DNA of 64,000 nucleotides from an uncultured Lachnospiraceae bacterium. GTDB lineage: Bacteria; Bacillota; Clostridia; Lachnospirales; Lachnospiraceae. Each line of letters opens with the position of its first letter. Position 1 is the first letter of the stretch. The DNA lies in the NCBI GenBank assembly GCA_910588875.1, contig CAJURT010000005.1, forward strand, positions 66,928 to 130,927, read 5' to 3'. Below are positions 16,444 through 25,577 of this stretch, piece by piece. The notes beneath the pieces were generated by a model. The model was not told the origin of the DNA, made no database searches, and was given only the letters and a program-made list of their open reading frames with translations. The translations under genes were made by a program, and so were the position numbers.

Positions 16444-16477
16444 AGTATACTCACTTTTGATGGAAAATTTTGTCAAA
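16444..16477 (-). promoter_or_regulatory. spoIIG-type promoter with 21-bp spacer and 0A-like box
   Basis: TTGACA (16471-16476) and TATACT (16444-16449) on the minus strand are 21 bases apart, too far for an ordinary sigma A promoter. The Bacillus spoIIG promoter has the same oddity (22 bases) and needs Spo0A~P. TTTGACA at 16471-16477 matches six of seven positions of the 0A box TTCGACA. A second near match, TGCGACA on the plus strand, lies at 16504-16510. Confidence 0.65.
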
Positions 16478-16510
16478 GACAGAGAGCCGGACCCACTTTT
16501 TTGTGCGACA

Positions 16511-16550
16511 AAAAAAGACAGATAACGGCATTGTTATCTGTCTTTTATCT
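16511..16550. terminator. Terminator downstream of ftsZ
   Basis: AAAAGACAGATAAC and GTTATCTGTCTTTT form a perfect 14-bp stem with a 6-base loop. It ends the division-cluster transcript and separates it from the spoIIG promoter; the A/T arms make it symmetric. Confidence 0.85.
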
Positions 16551-16582
16551 ATATATTTCTTATATTCGGCTAATTTCGGGAA

Positions 16583-17806
16583 TCAGCGTTTGTTTTTCAG
16601 AAAATCCGGAATGTTGATCTGGACATCACGGTTCATGGGACGGTATGCCTGTCCAGCCGTGCCCTGCTGGGAACCGGGGGCCGGCTGCGCAGCCCTCTGG
16701 CCCGGCTGCTGCGGATTCTGCCTGGAGGTTGCGCTGGCTTCTGCCGCCGCTGCCGCCTGGTTCGCACCCTGGCCGGCAAAATTCATCCCGCTTGGCATCT
16801 TAGGCTTGAAGTTATTAAACCCAGACATGGCCTTGTCCACAGAAGCACCGCCTGCATGGCCGTCCAGTCCCGTGGCAATGACCGTAATGCTTGCCTCATC
16901 CTGGGCATTCTCATCATACATGGCGCCAAAAATAATATTCGCATCGTCACCGGCCAGATCCTGTACATAGCTGGCCGCCTCATTCGCTTCAATCAGGCTG
17001 ATATCCCCGGAAATATTGATAATCACATGGGTAGCTCCCTCAATCGTCGTCTCCAACAGGGGGCTGGCCACAGCCTGCTTCACGGCTTCCAAAGCTTTCT
17101 CATCACCCTTGGCATGTCCAATGCCGATATGGGCAATCCCCTTGTCCGTCATCACAGTCTGGACATCGGCAAAATCCAGGTTGATGAGTCCTGGCACATT
17201 GATCAGGTCCGTAATCCCCTGGACTGCCTGCTGGAGCACCTCATCTGCTTTCTTAAGGGCATCCGGCATGGTAGTTCTTCGGTCAACAATCTCTAACAGC
17301 TTATCATTCGGAATCACAATCAGGGTATCCACGCTTTCCTTCAGCCTCTCAATGCCGCTTAAGGCGTTGGTCATACGGGTCTTCGCCTCAAACCGGAAAG
17401 GTTTGGTTACCACCCCCACCGTCAGGATCCCCATATCCTTTGCCAGACGGGCAATCACCGGTGCAGCGCCGGTACCGGTACCGCCCCCCATGCCACAGGT
17501 GACAAACACCATGTCCGCCCCCTTCATCACCTGAGCCAGTTCCTCAGAATTCTCCTCAGCAGCCTTCTGGCCAACCTCAGGCTTAGCCCCTGCCCCCAGG
17601 CCCTTTGTCAGTTTCTCACCGATCTGCATAGCGGTAGGCGCCTTGCAAAACTGCAGCGCCTGCTTATCGGTATTTATCCCTATGAACTCCACACCGGCAA
17701 TATTCTCTTCAATCATGCGGTTCACCGCATTATTCCCTGCGCCACCAACCCCAATCACTACGATCCTTGCCGAATTCTCCGTGTCATTTATCTTAATCTC
17801 TAACAA
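16583..17806 (-). CDS. ftsZ: Cell division protein FtsZ
   Basis: FtsZ is the tubulin-like GTPase that forms the division ring. The 407 residues have VIGVGGAGNNAVNRM near the N-terminus, the tubulin signature CGMGGGTGTGAAPV, and the T7 loop LINLDFADV. A Gln/Ala-rich linker ends in the conserved tail INIPDFLKNKR, which binds partners such as SepF. The start is TTG (17804-17806) with AAGGAGG nine bases upstream. No ftsA lies beside it, unlike Bacillus. Confidence 0.98.
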   Translation of the reverse strand: MLEIKINDTENSARIVVIGVGGAGNNAVNRMIEENIAGVEFIGINTDKQALQFCKAPTAMQIGEKLTKGLGAGAKPEVGQKAAEENSEELAQVMKGADMVFVTCGMGGGTGTGAAPVIARLAKDMGILTVGVVTKPFRFEAKTRMTNALSGIERLKESVDTLIVIPNDKLLEIVDRRTTMPDALKKADEVLQQAVQGITDLINVPGLINLDFADVQTVMTDKGIAHIGIGHAKGDEKALEAVKQAVASPLLETTIEGATHVIINISGDISLIEANEAASYVQDLAGDDANIIFGAMYDENAQDEASITVIATGLDGHAGGASVDKAMSGFNNFKPKMPSGMNFAGQGANQAAAAAEASATSRQNPQQPGQRAAQPAPGSQQGTAGQAYRPMNRDVQINIPDFLKNKR

Positions 17807-17886
17807 GACTTTCTTCCTCCTTCAACCCTCTCAGATCCTTCCCCGCACATCAGCTTCATATGTGTTCTTAATCTGGTCTATCTAAT

Positions 17887-17915
17887 ACTATATGTGATTT
17901 TCTAAAAAATATCAA
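17887..17915 (-). promoter_or_regulatory. Promoter of ftsZ
   Basis: TTGATA (17910-17915) and TATAGT (17887-17892) are 17 bases apart, 81 bases upstream of the TTG start. Just upstream on the plus strand two similar 9-mers, TTTTGCAAA and CTTTGCAAG, are repeated about one helical turn apart; their role is unknown. ftsZ can thus be transcribed apart from the genes before it. Confidence 0.65.
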
Positions 17916-17965
17916 CTGTTATTTTGCAAAAACTTTGCAAGTTTTTGTACTTTCCCAAAATCAAA

Positions 17966-18703
17966 TCAGTCCGTTCCCTTTGATTTTGGTTCCAGAGTGT
18001 AACCGGCCCGGATATTTGCATCATCATACTCCTCAAGATGCAGGATCCCCCCATGCCCTTCCAGCTGGGGAAGCATAGAATTCAATTCCGAAATCTTGTC
18101 ATTCAAGTTCCCTCCGCTCCCCAAAAGGACTTCCAGATCCCCCATGTATAATGTAATTTCATCATATGGGCCAAACTCAATCCGGTCTACCTGCATCTCA
18201 TTCATAGTCAGGATTTGGGTGAGTGCCAAAATCTCCGGGAATATTTCCTCTTTCTCCAGGGGCAGTTTCTGATAAAGGATAATCTGCCCGAATTTGAGCC
18301 CTGTCACAAGCGGAACCCCCAACAGGGCCTCATTGGCGCTCTCCACTATAATCCCGTCCTTATCAAAGTACATGTAACTGTTCATATAGGAGACATATCC
18401 TACCACGCTTTTCTCATAAATAATGATTTCCACCCGACCAGGCCCGTGAAAAATAACTTCATAATCCTCCACAAAGGGGATCTGGACATGTTCCTGGAAA
18501 TGGTTTTTTAAAAAACAAAGCAGGGAATTTTTGCTCATCCGGTCCGGAAACAGGATATTGACAATCTCCTCCTCCGTATATTTCCCATTCCCCGTTACAA
18601 CCACCTCTGAAATGCTGACGAATAATGCTAAAAATATCATTACCGCCATTGCCACGGCGGCCGTCAATGCCAATCTTCTCTTCTTATTTTGTACCTTTTG
18701 CAT
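17966..18703 (-). CDS. ftsQ: Cell division protein FtsQ/DivIB
   Basis: This bitopic protein belongs to the septal complex with FtsL and DivIC. The 245 residues have a short basic cytoplasmic start, one membrane helix (about residues 11-30) and a POTRA domain beginning SEVVVTGNGKYTEEEIVNIL. The rest is weakly conserved, as usual for DivIB. It begins two bases after the murA stop, with an AGAGGG site, so the two are coupled. Confidence 0.88.
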   Translation of the reverse strand: MQKVQNKKRRLALTAAVAMAVMIFLALFVSISEVVVTGNGKYTEEEIVNILFPDRMSKNSLLCFLKNHFQEHVQIPFVEDYEVIFHGPGRVEIIIYEKSVVGYVSYMNSYMYFDKDGIIVESANEALLGVPLVTGLKFGQIILYQKLPLEKEEIFPEILALTQILTMNEMQVDRIEFGPYDEITLYMGDLEVLLGSGGNLNDKISELNSMLPQLEGHGGILHLEEYDDANIRAGYTLEPKSKGTD

Positions 18704-18705
18704 TT

Positions 18706-19959
18706 TTAACCCTCTTTTACAGAGATTTCTGCCCCCAACGCCGCCAAATCCCGGCTGATGTCCTCATATCCACGGCTGATGTAAGAGCAGCCATGGATAT
18801 GGCTCTCCCCTTCAGCCGCCAGGCCTGCCACCACCAGGGCAGCGCCTCCCCGCAAATCCCTGGCCCAAACCTCACTGCCGGCCAGGGGCTTTCCCCCTGT
18901 CACCAAGGCGGTTCCCTCTTCTATTGAAATATCCGCCCCCATTTTCCGCAGTTCCTCCGCAGTGGCGAACCTTCCCTCAAACACATTTTCCCGGATCCGC
19001 GATACCCCTTTGGCCACAGACGCCACTGCCAGCATCACGGACTGCAGATCCGTGGGGAATTCCGGGTAAGGGCCCGTGCAGAGGGCCACCGGCAACGGAT
19101 GCCCCTTCATGCGGGCACGTATCCTCTCCCCATGGCCCTCCACCTCACATCCCATCTTCCTTGCCGCAGCAAGGGTTCCTCCCATATGTTCCAGCGGAAC
19201 GCCGGAAAGGGCAATGTCCCCCCCGGCTGCCATAAGGGCCCCCAGATAAGTGCCGGCCACTATCCGGTCCCCCGGCACAGCAAATTCCACATCCCTTAAC
19301 GGCCTTTTCCCGTGTACCACCAAAAGGCTGCTGCCGATCCCCTCAATATCTGTCCCCATCGCCTCTAAAAAACGGCACAAAACCTCAATCTCCGGTTCCC
19401 TTGCCGCCCCATAAACCCGGGTGGTGCCGGAGGCTGCCGCCGCTGCCATCAGGATATTTTCCGTAGCGCCTACACTGGGAAAGGAAAGGTGGATATCCGC
19501 CCCCTGCAGCTGTCCTGCCGATACCCGGATCCGTTCCCCCTCGGGCCGGATGTCCGCCCCCATCTGCCCCAGGGCCGACAGATGCAAATCAATGGGGCGC
19601 CTGCCGATGGAACATCCCCCGGGATAACAGGTTTCCACCTCATGAAGCCTTCCCAGCAAAGATCCCAGAAGCATGACCGAGGAACGCATCTGTTTCCCCT
19701 CTATGTCGGGAACCTGGGAGGAAGAGAGGTTCCGGGTGTCTATCACCAGGGCATGACCCTCCAGCCGACAATAACACCCCAAAGATTCCAATATCCCCAA
19801 CATACAGAAAACATCCTGTATCCTGGGGACATTCGTGATTACGATTGTTCCGTTATGGAGCAATGCCGCTGCCATCAGCGGGAGAACTGCATTTTTAGAA
19901 CCTTGTATCCGGATCTCACCGTGCAGGCTCTGCAAGCCCTGGACTTGAATGACAGACAA
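18706..19959 (-). CDS. murA: UDP-N-acetylglucosamine 1-carboxyvinyltransferase
   Basis: MurA adds enolpyruvate from PEP to UDP-GlcNAc, the first committed step of peptidoglycan synthesis and the target of fosfomycin. The 417-residue protein shows GSKNAVLPLMAAALL at the N-terminus and the catalytic loop YPGGCSIGRRPIDLHL with the reactive Cys (Cys, not Asp, so fosfomycin-sensitive in principle). The start is TTG at 19957-19959 with AGGAGG seven bases upstream. It lies between ftsW and ftsQ. Confidence 0.96.
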   Translation of the reverse strand: MSVIQVQGLQSLHGEIRIQGSKNAVLPLMAAALLHNGTIVITNVPRIQDVFCMLGILESLGCYCRLEGHALVIDTRNLSSSQVPDIEGKQMRSSVMLLGSLLGRLHEVETCYPGGCSIGRRPIDLHLSALGQMGADIRPEGERIRVSAGQLQGADIHLSFPSVGATENILMAAAAASGTTRVYGAAREPEIEVLCRFLEAMGTDIEGIGSSLLVVHGKRPLRDVEFAVPGDRIVAGTYLGALMAAGGDIALSGVPLEHMGGTLAAARKMGCEVEGHGERIRARMKGHPLPVALCTGPYPEFPTDLQSVMLAVASVAKGVSRIRENVFEGRFATAEELRKMGADISIEEGTALVTGGKPLAGSEVWARDLRGGAALVVAGLAAEGESHIHGCSYISRGYEDISRDLAALGAEISVKEG

Positions 19960-20034
19960 TACGGTACCTCCTATGGTATTTGTCTATATTCTATCCTATG
20001 TAAACCTGCAGGAATTGTGACTGCTTTAACAAGT

Positions 20035-21168
20035 TCATTTTTCCAGCTTTATCTGGTTGGAAACGCTGAGCACCATGCCCATCTCTATCATCAAAAACAT
20101 GACCGACGTTCCGCCGTAACTGATAAAGGGCAAAGTAATGCCGGTGTTTGGTATGGTGTTGGTAACCACTGCAATATTCAATATCACCTGAATCGCAATA
20201 TGGCCCATGACCCCCACCACCAAAAGAGCCCCAAACAGATCCGGCGCATTGGAAGCAATCAGCATAAACCGGTAAATAAGGAATAAAAAAATCAAAATCA
20301 CGGAAACTGCCCCAAAAAGCCCCAGTTCTTCACAGATGATAGCAAAAATATAATCATTTTGGGCCTCCGGCACAAACCCCATTTTCTGGATGCTCTCTCC
20401 CAGGCCCTTCCCAACCAATCCGCCGGAACCAATGGCATACAATCCCTGGAGAACCTGGAATCCCCCATCCATAGGGTAAGCCTCCGGATCCAGCCATACA
20501 TGGATCCGTTCCAGCTGATAGGGTTTTAACAGCTTGATCTTCTCCAGAAAATTTGCCAGCGGCCCTGCCGTTGCCACCACCAGCCCGCCGGCCACGCCGC
20601 ACAGGAAAAACGGCCATTTCTTTTCGCAGGCTACAAACAGCATAAAAAAGGCAATCCCCACGATAATAATACCGGAACTTAAATTATTGGCCGCTACCAG
20701 CCCGGCAATGGGAAGAGTCAGAACCGCCACCATCCCCACTGCCCGAAGTGAATTGATCTTCCTTCCCATCTGGGTGATCACCACGGAAAGAAGTACGATC
20801 AATACAATCTTGACAAACTCTGTAGGCTGGAAGGTGATCCCTCCCACATTCAGCCACCGCCGGCTGCCATGGGAATCGCTTCCTACCAGCTTCACTGCAA
20901 TCATCAATATGTACGAAAGGATATATGCCGGCAGTGCAAACCTGGCATACCAGTGATAATCCATCTTGGAAATCACAATGGCAATCATCAGTCCCGCCAT
21001 GGCGATCTTTAGCTGCCTCATCATATAATAGGAAGCATCCCCATGCTGCAGCTGTGCTGTATAAGAACTGGCACTGTAGATCATCAGCAATCCGAATGCC
21101 ATTAAAAATATCACACAGAACAGCAGGCTATAGTCGTAAAACCGCCTGGGTTTGTTTTTCTTCGCCAG
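20035..21168 (-). CDS. ftsW: Septal peptidoglycan glycosyltransferase FtsW (SEDS family)
   Basis: FtsW polymerises lipid II at the septum together with a class B PBP. Ten hydrophobic segments and the SEDS signatures are visible: FGLLMIYSASSY, GSRRWLNVGGITFQPTEFVKI, and ITLPFISYGGTSVM near the end. No ATG, GTG or TTG is available for the conserved N-terminus; CTG at 21166-21168 has a perfect AGGAGG eight bases upstream and gives LAKKNKPRRFYDYSLLF, which fits the family. A GTG at 21112-21114 would cut into the first helix and has no ribosome site. It may be the SpoVE-type paralogue; context favours FtsW. Confidence 0.9.
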   Translation of the reverse strand: MAKKNKPRRFYDYSLLFCVIFLMAFGLLMIYSASSYTAQLQHGDASYYMMRQLKIAMAGLMIAIVISKMDYHWYARFALPAYILSYILMIAVKLVGSDSHGSRRWLNVGGITFQPTEFVKIVLIVLLSVVITQMGRKINSLRAVGMVAVLTLPIAGLVAANNLSSGIIIVGIAFFMLFVACEKKWPFFLCGVAGGLVVATAGPLANFLEKIKLLKPYQLERIHVWLDPEAYPMDGGFQVLQGLYAIGSGGLVGKGLGESIQKMGFVPEAQNDYIFAIICEELGLFGAVSVILIFLFLIYRFMLIASNAPDLFGALLVVGVMGHIAIQVILNIAVVTNTIPNTGITLPFISYGGTSVMFLMIEMGMVLSVSNQIKLEK

Positions 21169-21210
21169 CTGCCTCCCCTCCTCTCCGGTTCCCGGTAATT
21201 GTGCTGCTTT

Positions 21211-22566
21211 TTATAGCCCTCTCACACATTCCTTAAAGATTCTTCCCCGCTGCTCGTAATTGTCAAACATCCCCCAGCTGGCACAGGCCGGGGAGAGCAG
21301 CACATTGTCCCCCGCATCCGCATAAGCGGCACAGACATGCACCGCCTCCTCCATATCCTCGGCATACATGATCTCATTAAATCCATGGGCACGGGCACAC
21401 TCTGCAATCTTATCCCGGGTCTGCCCGATCAAGACCAAATACTTAACCTTGCCGGCAAACTCTTCAATCCATGTATCATACTCGCTCTGCTTGTCATAGC
21501 CGCCGGCAATCAGCACCGTGGGCCCCGGCATAGCCCGGATCGCCTGGATCGCTGCATCCGGGTTCGTCCCCTTGGAATCGTTGTAATATTTCACCCCGGC
21601 ACGTTCCAGCACAAACTCAATCCTGTGTTCCACTGCCTTAAAGCTTTTCACTACCCGGCAGATTACCTCCATAGGCACTCCCATGCGCAGGGCAATCGCC
21701 ATGGCGGCCATGGCATTCTCATAATTGTGCCGCCCCAGAAGCTGCATGTCACGGACATCCAACACCGGCTCCCTGCTCCCGCCATGGGCATAGACAATCT
21801 GCTTATTATCCAGATACAGCCCTTCCTCCAGCGGATGGCGGCTGCTAAAGAAGGACACCTTTGGTTTTAGCCCTCTGTCCTCCCCAAACTCCCGCAGCAC
21901 CGGATCATCATAATTCAATACCACACAGTCCTTCTCTGTCTGGTTCACCGTAACCCGTTCCTTAATTTCTATATAATTCTCCATCGTCCCATGGCGGTTT
22001 AAATGATCCGGGGTAATGTTTAAGATAGCGCTGATATCCGGACGGTAATCCATGATCGTCTCCAGCTGGAAGCTGGAAACCTCTGCCACCGTCACCGAGC
22101 GTTCCGTCGTCTCCAGGGCCGTCTGCGTACAGGGAATCCCGATATTCCCCACCACAAAAACCTCCTCAAACCAGGCCTTAATGATTTCCCCTGTCAAAGC
22201 GGTTGTGGTAGTCTTTCCATTGGTTCCTGTGATAGCAATCAGCTTTCCCTTAGCCACATGGTATGCCAGCTGCACCTCCCCCCAGATCGGGATCTTTGCC
22301 TCATCCAGTACTGACACAAAGGGGGCATCCAGCGCGATCCCGGGGCTGATGATCGCCAGTTCCACGCCTACCAGCCCTGTCCGGGGCAGTTCCCCAAGCA
22401 AAACAGTAATCTTTGCATTTTCATCAAACCTGGCCTTTAGTTTATTGGGGTCGATCCGGTCATTGCCGTCATAAAGAACCACCTCTCCTCCCAAGGCCAG
22501 CAGAAGCTTTGCCGCTGCAATCCCACTTTTACCGGCTCCGGCTACCAGTACCTTTTGATCACTCAT
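21211..22566 (-). CDS. murD: UDP-N-acetylmuramoylalanine-D-glutamate ligase
   Basis: MurD adds D-glutamate to UDP-MurNAc-L-Ala with ATP. The 451 residues show the N-terminal GAGKSGIAAAKLL loop, the ATP-binding ITGTNGKTTTTALTG, the central LNITPDHLNRHGTMENY, and YYNDSKGTNPDAAIQAI. An AGGAGG site precedes the ATG. The gene lies 85 bases after mraY and 42 bases before the proposed ftsW start. Confidence 0.97.
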   Translation of the reverse strand: MSDQKVLVAGAGKSGIAAAKLLLALGGEVVLYDGNDRIDPNKLKARFDENAKITVLLGELPRTGLVGVELAIISPGIALDAPFVSVLDEAKIPIWGEVQLAYHVAKGKLIAITGTNGKTTTTALTGEIIKAWFEEVFVVGNIGIPCTQTALETTERSVTVAEVSSFQLETIMDYRPDISAILNITPDHLNRHGTMENYIEIKERVTVNQTEKDCVVLNYDDPVLREFGEDRGLKPKVSFFSSRHPLEEGLYLDNKQIVYAHGGSREPVLDVRDMQLLGRHNYENAMAAMAIALRMGVPMEVICRVVKSFKAVEHRIEFVLERAGVKYYNDSKGTNPDAAIQAIRAMPGPTVLIAGGYDKQSEYDTWIEEFAGKVKYLVLIGQTRDKIAECARAHGFNEIMYAEDMEEAVHVCAAYADAGDNVLLSPACASWGMFDNYEQRGRIFKECVRGL

Positions 22567-22651
22567 ATTTTTATCCTCCTAAACCTTCAAGCGGTGTACC
22601 TTCGTCCACGGAAGCATTCCGGCAGGCCGCCGTCCTGCCCCGGCGCCTGGC

Positions 22652-23620
22652 CTACAGGCCCAGATATGCCACCAGACACAAAATTGCCGTCGTAATAGAA
22701 AACACCGCCACCACCCGGGTCTCCGACCATCCGCAAAGTTCAAAGTGATGGTGGATCGGCGCCATCTTAAAAATCCGCTTCCCTTTCGTAGCCTTAAAAT
22801 AACTCACCTGTATCATTACGGATAATACTTCCACCAGATAAATAAGACCCACAACAGGGATAAAAAACGGCATCTGCATCATCAACGCACTGGAGGCAAC
22901 AAAACCGCCCAGGGCAAGGGAACCGGTATCCCCCATAAACACCCTTGCCGGGTACACATTGAACAGCAAAAAGCCCAGGAGGCTTCCCACCACGGCGCCG
23001 GTAATCGGGCTGATTCCGCTGTCCTCCCCCAATGCCACAATCGTCAGGAAGGTGGCAACCAGAATCGTCACGCTGGTGCAAAGCCCATCCAGCCCATCCG
23101 TAAAATTCACCCCGTTATCCGTCCCCAACACCACACAGAACACAAAAGGAATGAAAAAAATACCCAGGTCAATATAATACCCCCTGCCAAAGCCTCCGGT
23201 AAAGGGAATCAGTTCCGTGATCCCCACCTCGCCGGAATTCATCAGATAATATACAAATACCCCTGTAATGATGATCTGCCCGGCCAGCTTCTGCTTCGGG
23301 TTAAGCCCTTCGGACCGTTTCATCACAATCTTAATATAATCGTCCAGGAAACCAATAATGCCAAATCCCACTGTCACAAACAGGATCGGTATGATCTTTG
23401 GGTAATCATGGATGTAAAACAGTGAAGTGATGATGATGCTGGTCAAAATCACCAAGCCGCCCATGGTTGGCGTCCCCTGCTTTTTTAAATGCGCCTGCGG
23501 CCCGTCACTGCGAACCTGCTGTCCAAACTTCAGCTTATGGAGGAACGGTATCACAACCGGGCAAAGTATTGCACTGATGGCAAACGCAATAATAATCGCT
23601 AGTATGGTCTCATTAATCAT
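22652..23620 (-). CDS. mraY: Phospho-N-acetylmuramoyl-pentapeptide-transferase
   Basis: MraY joins UDP-MurNAc-pentapeptide to undecaprenyl phosphate, forming lipid I at the membrane. Ten hydrophobic segments are visible with the family motifs KKQGTPTMGG, FLDDYIKI (the paired Asp), NFTDGLDGL and APIHHHFELCGWSE (the histidine motif). At 322 residues it has normal length. Only a weak GGGG ribosome site precedes the ATG. Confidence 0.97.
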   Translation of the reverse strand: MINETILAIIIAFAISAILCPVVIPFLHKLKFGQQVRSDGPQAHLKKQGTPTMGGLVILTSIIITSLFYIHDYPKIIPILFVTVGFGIIGFLDDYIKIVMKRSEGLNPKQKLAGQIIITGVFVYYLMNSGEVGITELIPFTGGFGRGYYIDLGIFFIPFVFCVVLGTDNGVNFTDGLDGLCTSVTILVATFLTIVALGEDSGISPITGAVVGSLLGFLLFNVYPARVFMGDTGSLALGGFVASSALMMQMPFFIPVVGLIYLVEVLSVMIQVSYFKATKGKRIFKMAPIHHHFELCGWSETRVVAVFSITTAILCLVAYLGL

Positions 23621-23694
23621 TCTGCACCCCTATATATTATGTATCCTTTGTTTTTTACATCCAATAGTATACGTCTTTTTCAAGGAATAATCAA

Positions 23695-25443
23695 CTACTG
23701 ATTGGTTTCCCTTAAAGCAGATTCTTCCTCTATTCCCAGATAAGGCAAAATATTTTTAAAAATATCCGCAACCACCGGGGCAGCAATCGTCCCTCCGTAA
23801 TAGATGCCCTGTGGTTCATCGATAGTGATAAGGGCAATAACCTGTGGATTATCCGCCGGGGCAAAACCAATAAAAGAAGATATATATTTTTTCAAACTCC
23901 GGGGAAGTTTCTCTGAGGTAGCTGTCTTCCCGCCTATCCGAAACCCTTCAAGGGCCGCCTTCTTCCCGCTTCCCTCCGCTACCACCTGCTCCAGGATATA
24001 ACGCATGGAAGCGCTGGTCTCCTCAGATACGATCCCCTCCTTTACCGGGTAGCTGAAACGGTGTACCTTCGTCCCGTCCCCGCTGACAGCCTTCACTGCC
24101 AGATGAGGGGTCACTCGGTTTCCTCCGTTTACAATCGATGCAGCCGTGGTGATCAGCTGAACCGGGGTAATCTGGAATGACTGCCCAAACGACACTGTGG
24201 CAAGTTCCACCAGCCCCATATTCTCCTTCTTATGCATGATGGTTCCCGCCTCCCCCGGCAGGTCAATCCCTGTCTTCTCTTTCAGGCCAAACTGTTCAAA
24301 ATAGTGGTAATACTGCTCGATCCCCAGGCGCTGCCCCACATCAATGAACACCGGATTACAGGAATTCATGGCTCCCTGCAGGAAAGTCTCCCCGCCATGC
24401 CCCCCTACCTTATGGCAGCGTATCTTCCGGTCTTCCACAATCCTGAAACCCGGACAGGAAAACTGGTCTTCCAAAGATACCACCCCCGCCTCCAGCCCGG
24501 CGGCAGCCGTGATGATCTTAAAGGTCGAACCTGGCTCATAGGTGTCATTGATGGCCGGGTTCCTCCACATCTGGTTTAAAAGTTCCTGCCTGCCTTCTGC
24601 CGTCAATTGGGCAGGGGGCTCTCCATTCAGTGTAAAGGGCTCGTTTAAATTGAACTCCGGGACATTCACCATAGCCAGGATTTCACCGTTCTGAGGGTTC
24701 ATCACAATGACGGATACCCTCTTTGCCCCCTTCTTTTCCATGGTTTCATATGCAGCCTGCTCCGCATATTGCTGGATATTCACATCCAGGCTGATATATA
24801 AATCACTTCCTGCCACCGGCTCTATCCTGTCTTCGAACGTGTTCTCCACCTCTACCCCGGCGGCATCCGTGGTGGTCAGAATTTTACCGTTGAGCCCTTT
24901 CAGGTAATCCTCATAGGCAACCTCCAGCCCTATGATCCCCTGGTTATCCCCGCCTGTAAATCCCAGTACCTTCGATGCCAGTGAATCAAAGGGATAATAC
25001 CGTTTATAATCCTCATCCACCTTCACCCCGGGCAGATGATAATCCCGGATCCGGTCACCCACCTCTTTGTCTACATTTGTACGGATGATTTCCCGTGAAC
25101 TCCGTTTTTCCACCTTTTTCCTGACCCCCTCCTCCTCAAGGCCCAGTTCCCGGCACAAAACCCTGATCACGCCCTCCCGGTCCTTCACCTGGTTGTAGAT
25201 CACAGAAATGGTACATACTGTCCGGTTTGTGGCTATCACCACCCCGTTTGCATCAAGGATCCTGCCTCTGGCCGCTTTAATGGTACGTTCCCTTTCATGC
25301 AGATCCTCTGCCATCCGGCTATAATGTTCCGAACGGCATAACATCAGATATCCCAGGCGTACCATCAGCCCGACCATGGCAATTGCTGCCAGGAAACACA
25401 GCAAGGCCATTTTTCTGCGGTGCTGAGTCCGATTGGAACCCAT
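23695..25443 (-). CDS. Class B penicillin-binding protein, SpoVD/FtsI type
   Basis: This 582-residue transpeptidase has one N-terminal membrane helix (about 12-32), a dimerisation domain starting RGRILDANG, and a transpeptidase domain with the active-site STFK (Ser near residue 306) and SCN. The third motif reads GGKTATSEK, KTA where most PBPs have KTG. There is no PASTA domain. The start at 25441-25443 follows GGAGGGG. It is the second of two PBP genes in tandem; SpoVD (cortex synthesis) is the likelier role by position, but FtsI is possible. Confidence 0.88.
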   Translation of the reverse strand: MGSNRTQHRRKMALLCFLAAIAMVGLMVRLGYLMLCRSEHYSRMAEDLHERERTIKAARGRILDANGVVIATNRTVCTISVIYNQVKDREGVIRVLCRELGLEEEGVRKKVEKRSSREIIRTNVDKEVGDRIRDYHLPGVKVDEDYKRYYPFDSLASKVLGFTGGDNQGIIGLEVAYEDYLKGLNGKILTTTDAAGVEVENTFEDRIEPVAGSDLYISLDVNIQQYAEQAAYETMEKKGAKRVSVIVMNPQNGEILAMVNVPEFNLNEPFTLNGEPPAQLTAEGRQELLNQMWRNPAINDTYEPGSTFKIITAAAGLEAGVVSLEDQFSCPGFRIVEDRKIRCHKVGGHGGETFLQGAMNSCNPVFIDVGQRLGIEQYYHYFEQFGLKEKTGIDLPGEAGTIMHKKENMGLVELATVSFGQSFQITPVQLITTAASIVNGGNRVTPHLAVKAVSGDGTKVHRFSYPVKEGIVSEETSASMRYILEQVVAEGSGKKAALEGFRIGGKTATSEKLPRSLKKYISSFIGFAPADNPQVIALITIDEPQGIYYGGTIAAPVVADIFKNILPYLGIEEESALRETNQ

Positions 25444-25525
25444 AATCCCCTCCAATCCTGCTCATTATTACAATATATGAAGTCCTCTGCCATTTATGAA
25501 CCGGAATCCTTCCATAATGCAAACG

Positions 25526-25558
25526 AAAACGGGCAAGTATTTCCAACTCCCCCGTTTT
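25526..25558. terminator. Hairpin between the two PBP genes (terminator or attenuator)
   Basis: AAAACGGG and CCCGTTTT pair around a 17-base loop. On the plus strand a T-rich tract follows; on the minus strand (the coding direction) the tract is shorter, CGTTTG. It may only lower read-through from the first PBP gene into the second. Confidence 0.4.
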
Positions 25559-25577
25559 TGTTTTCCTTATCACTTGT

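Noticed and set aside
23695..25443. KTA motif as proof that the SpoVD-like PBP is inactive
   Set aside because: The other two motifs are intact and substitutions at this glycine occur in functional relatives, so no defect is claimed.
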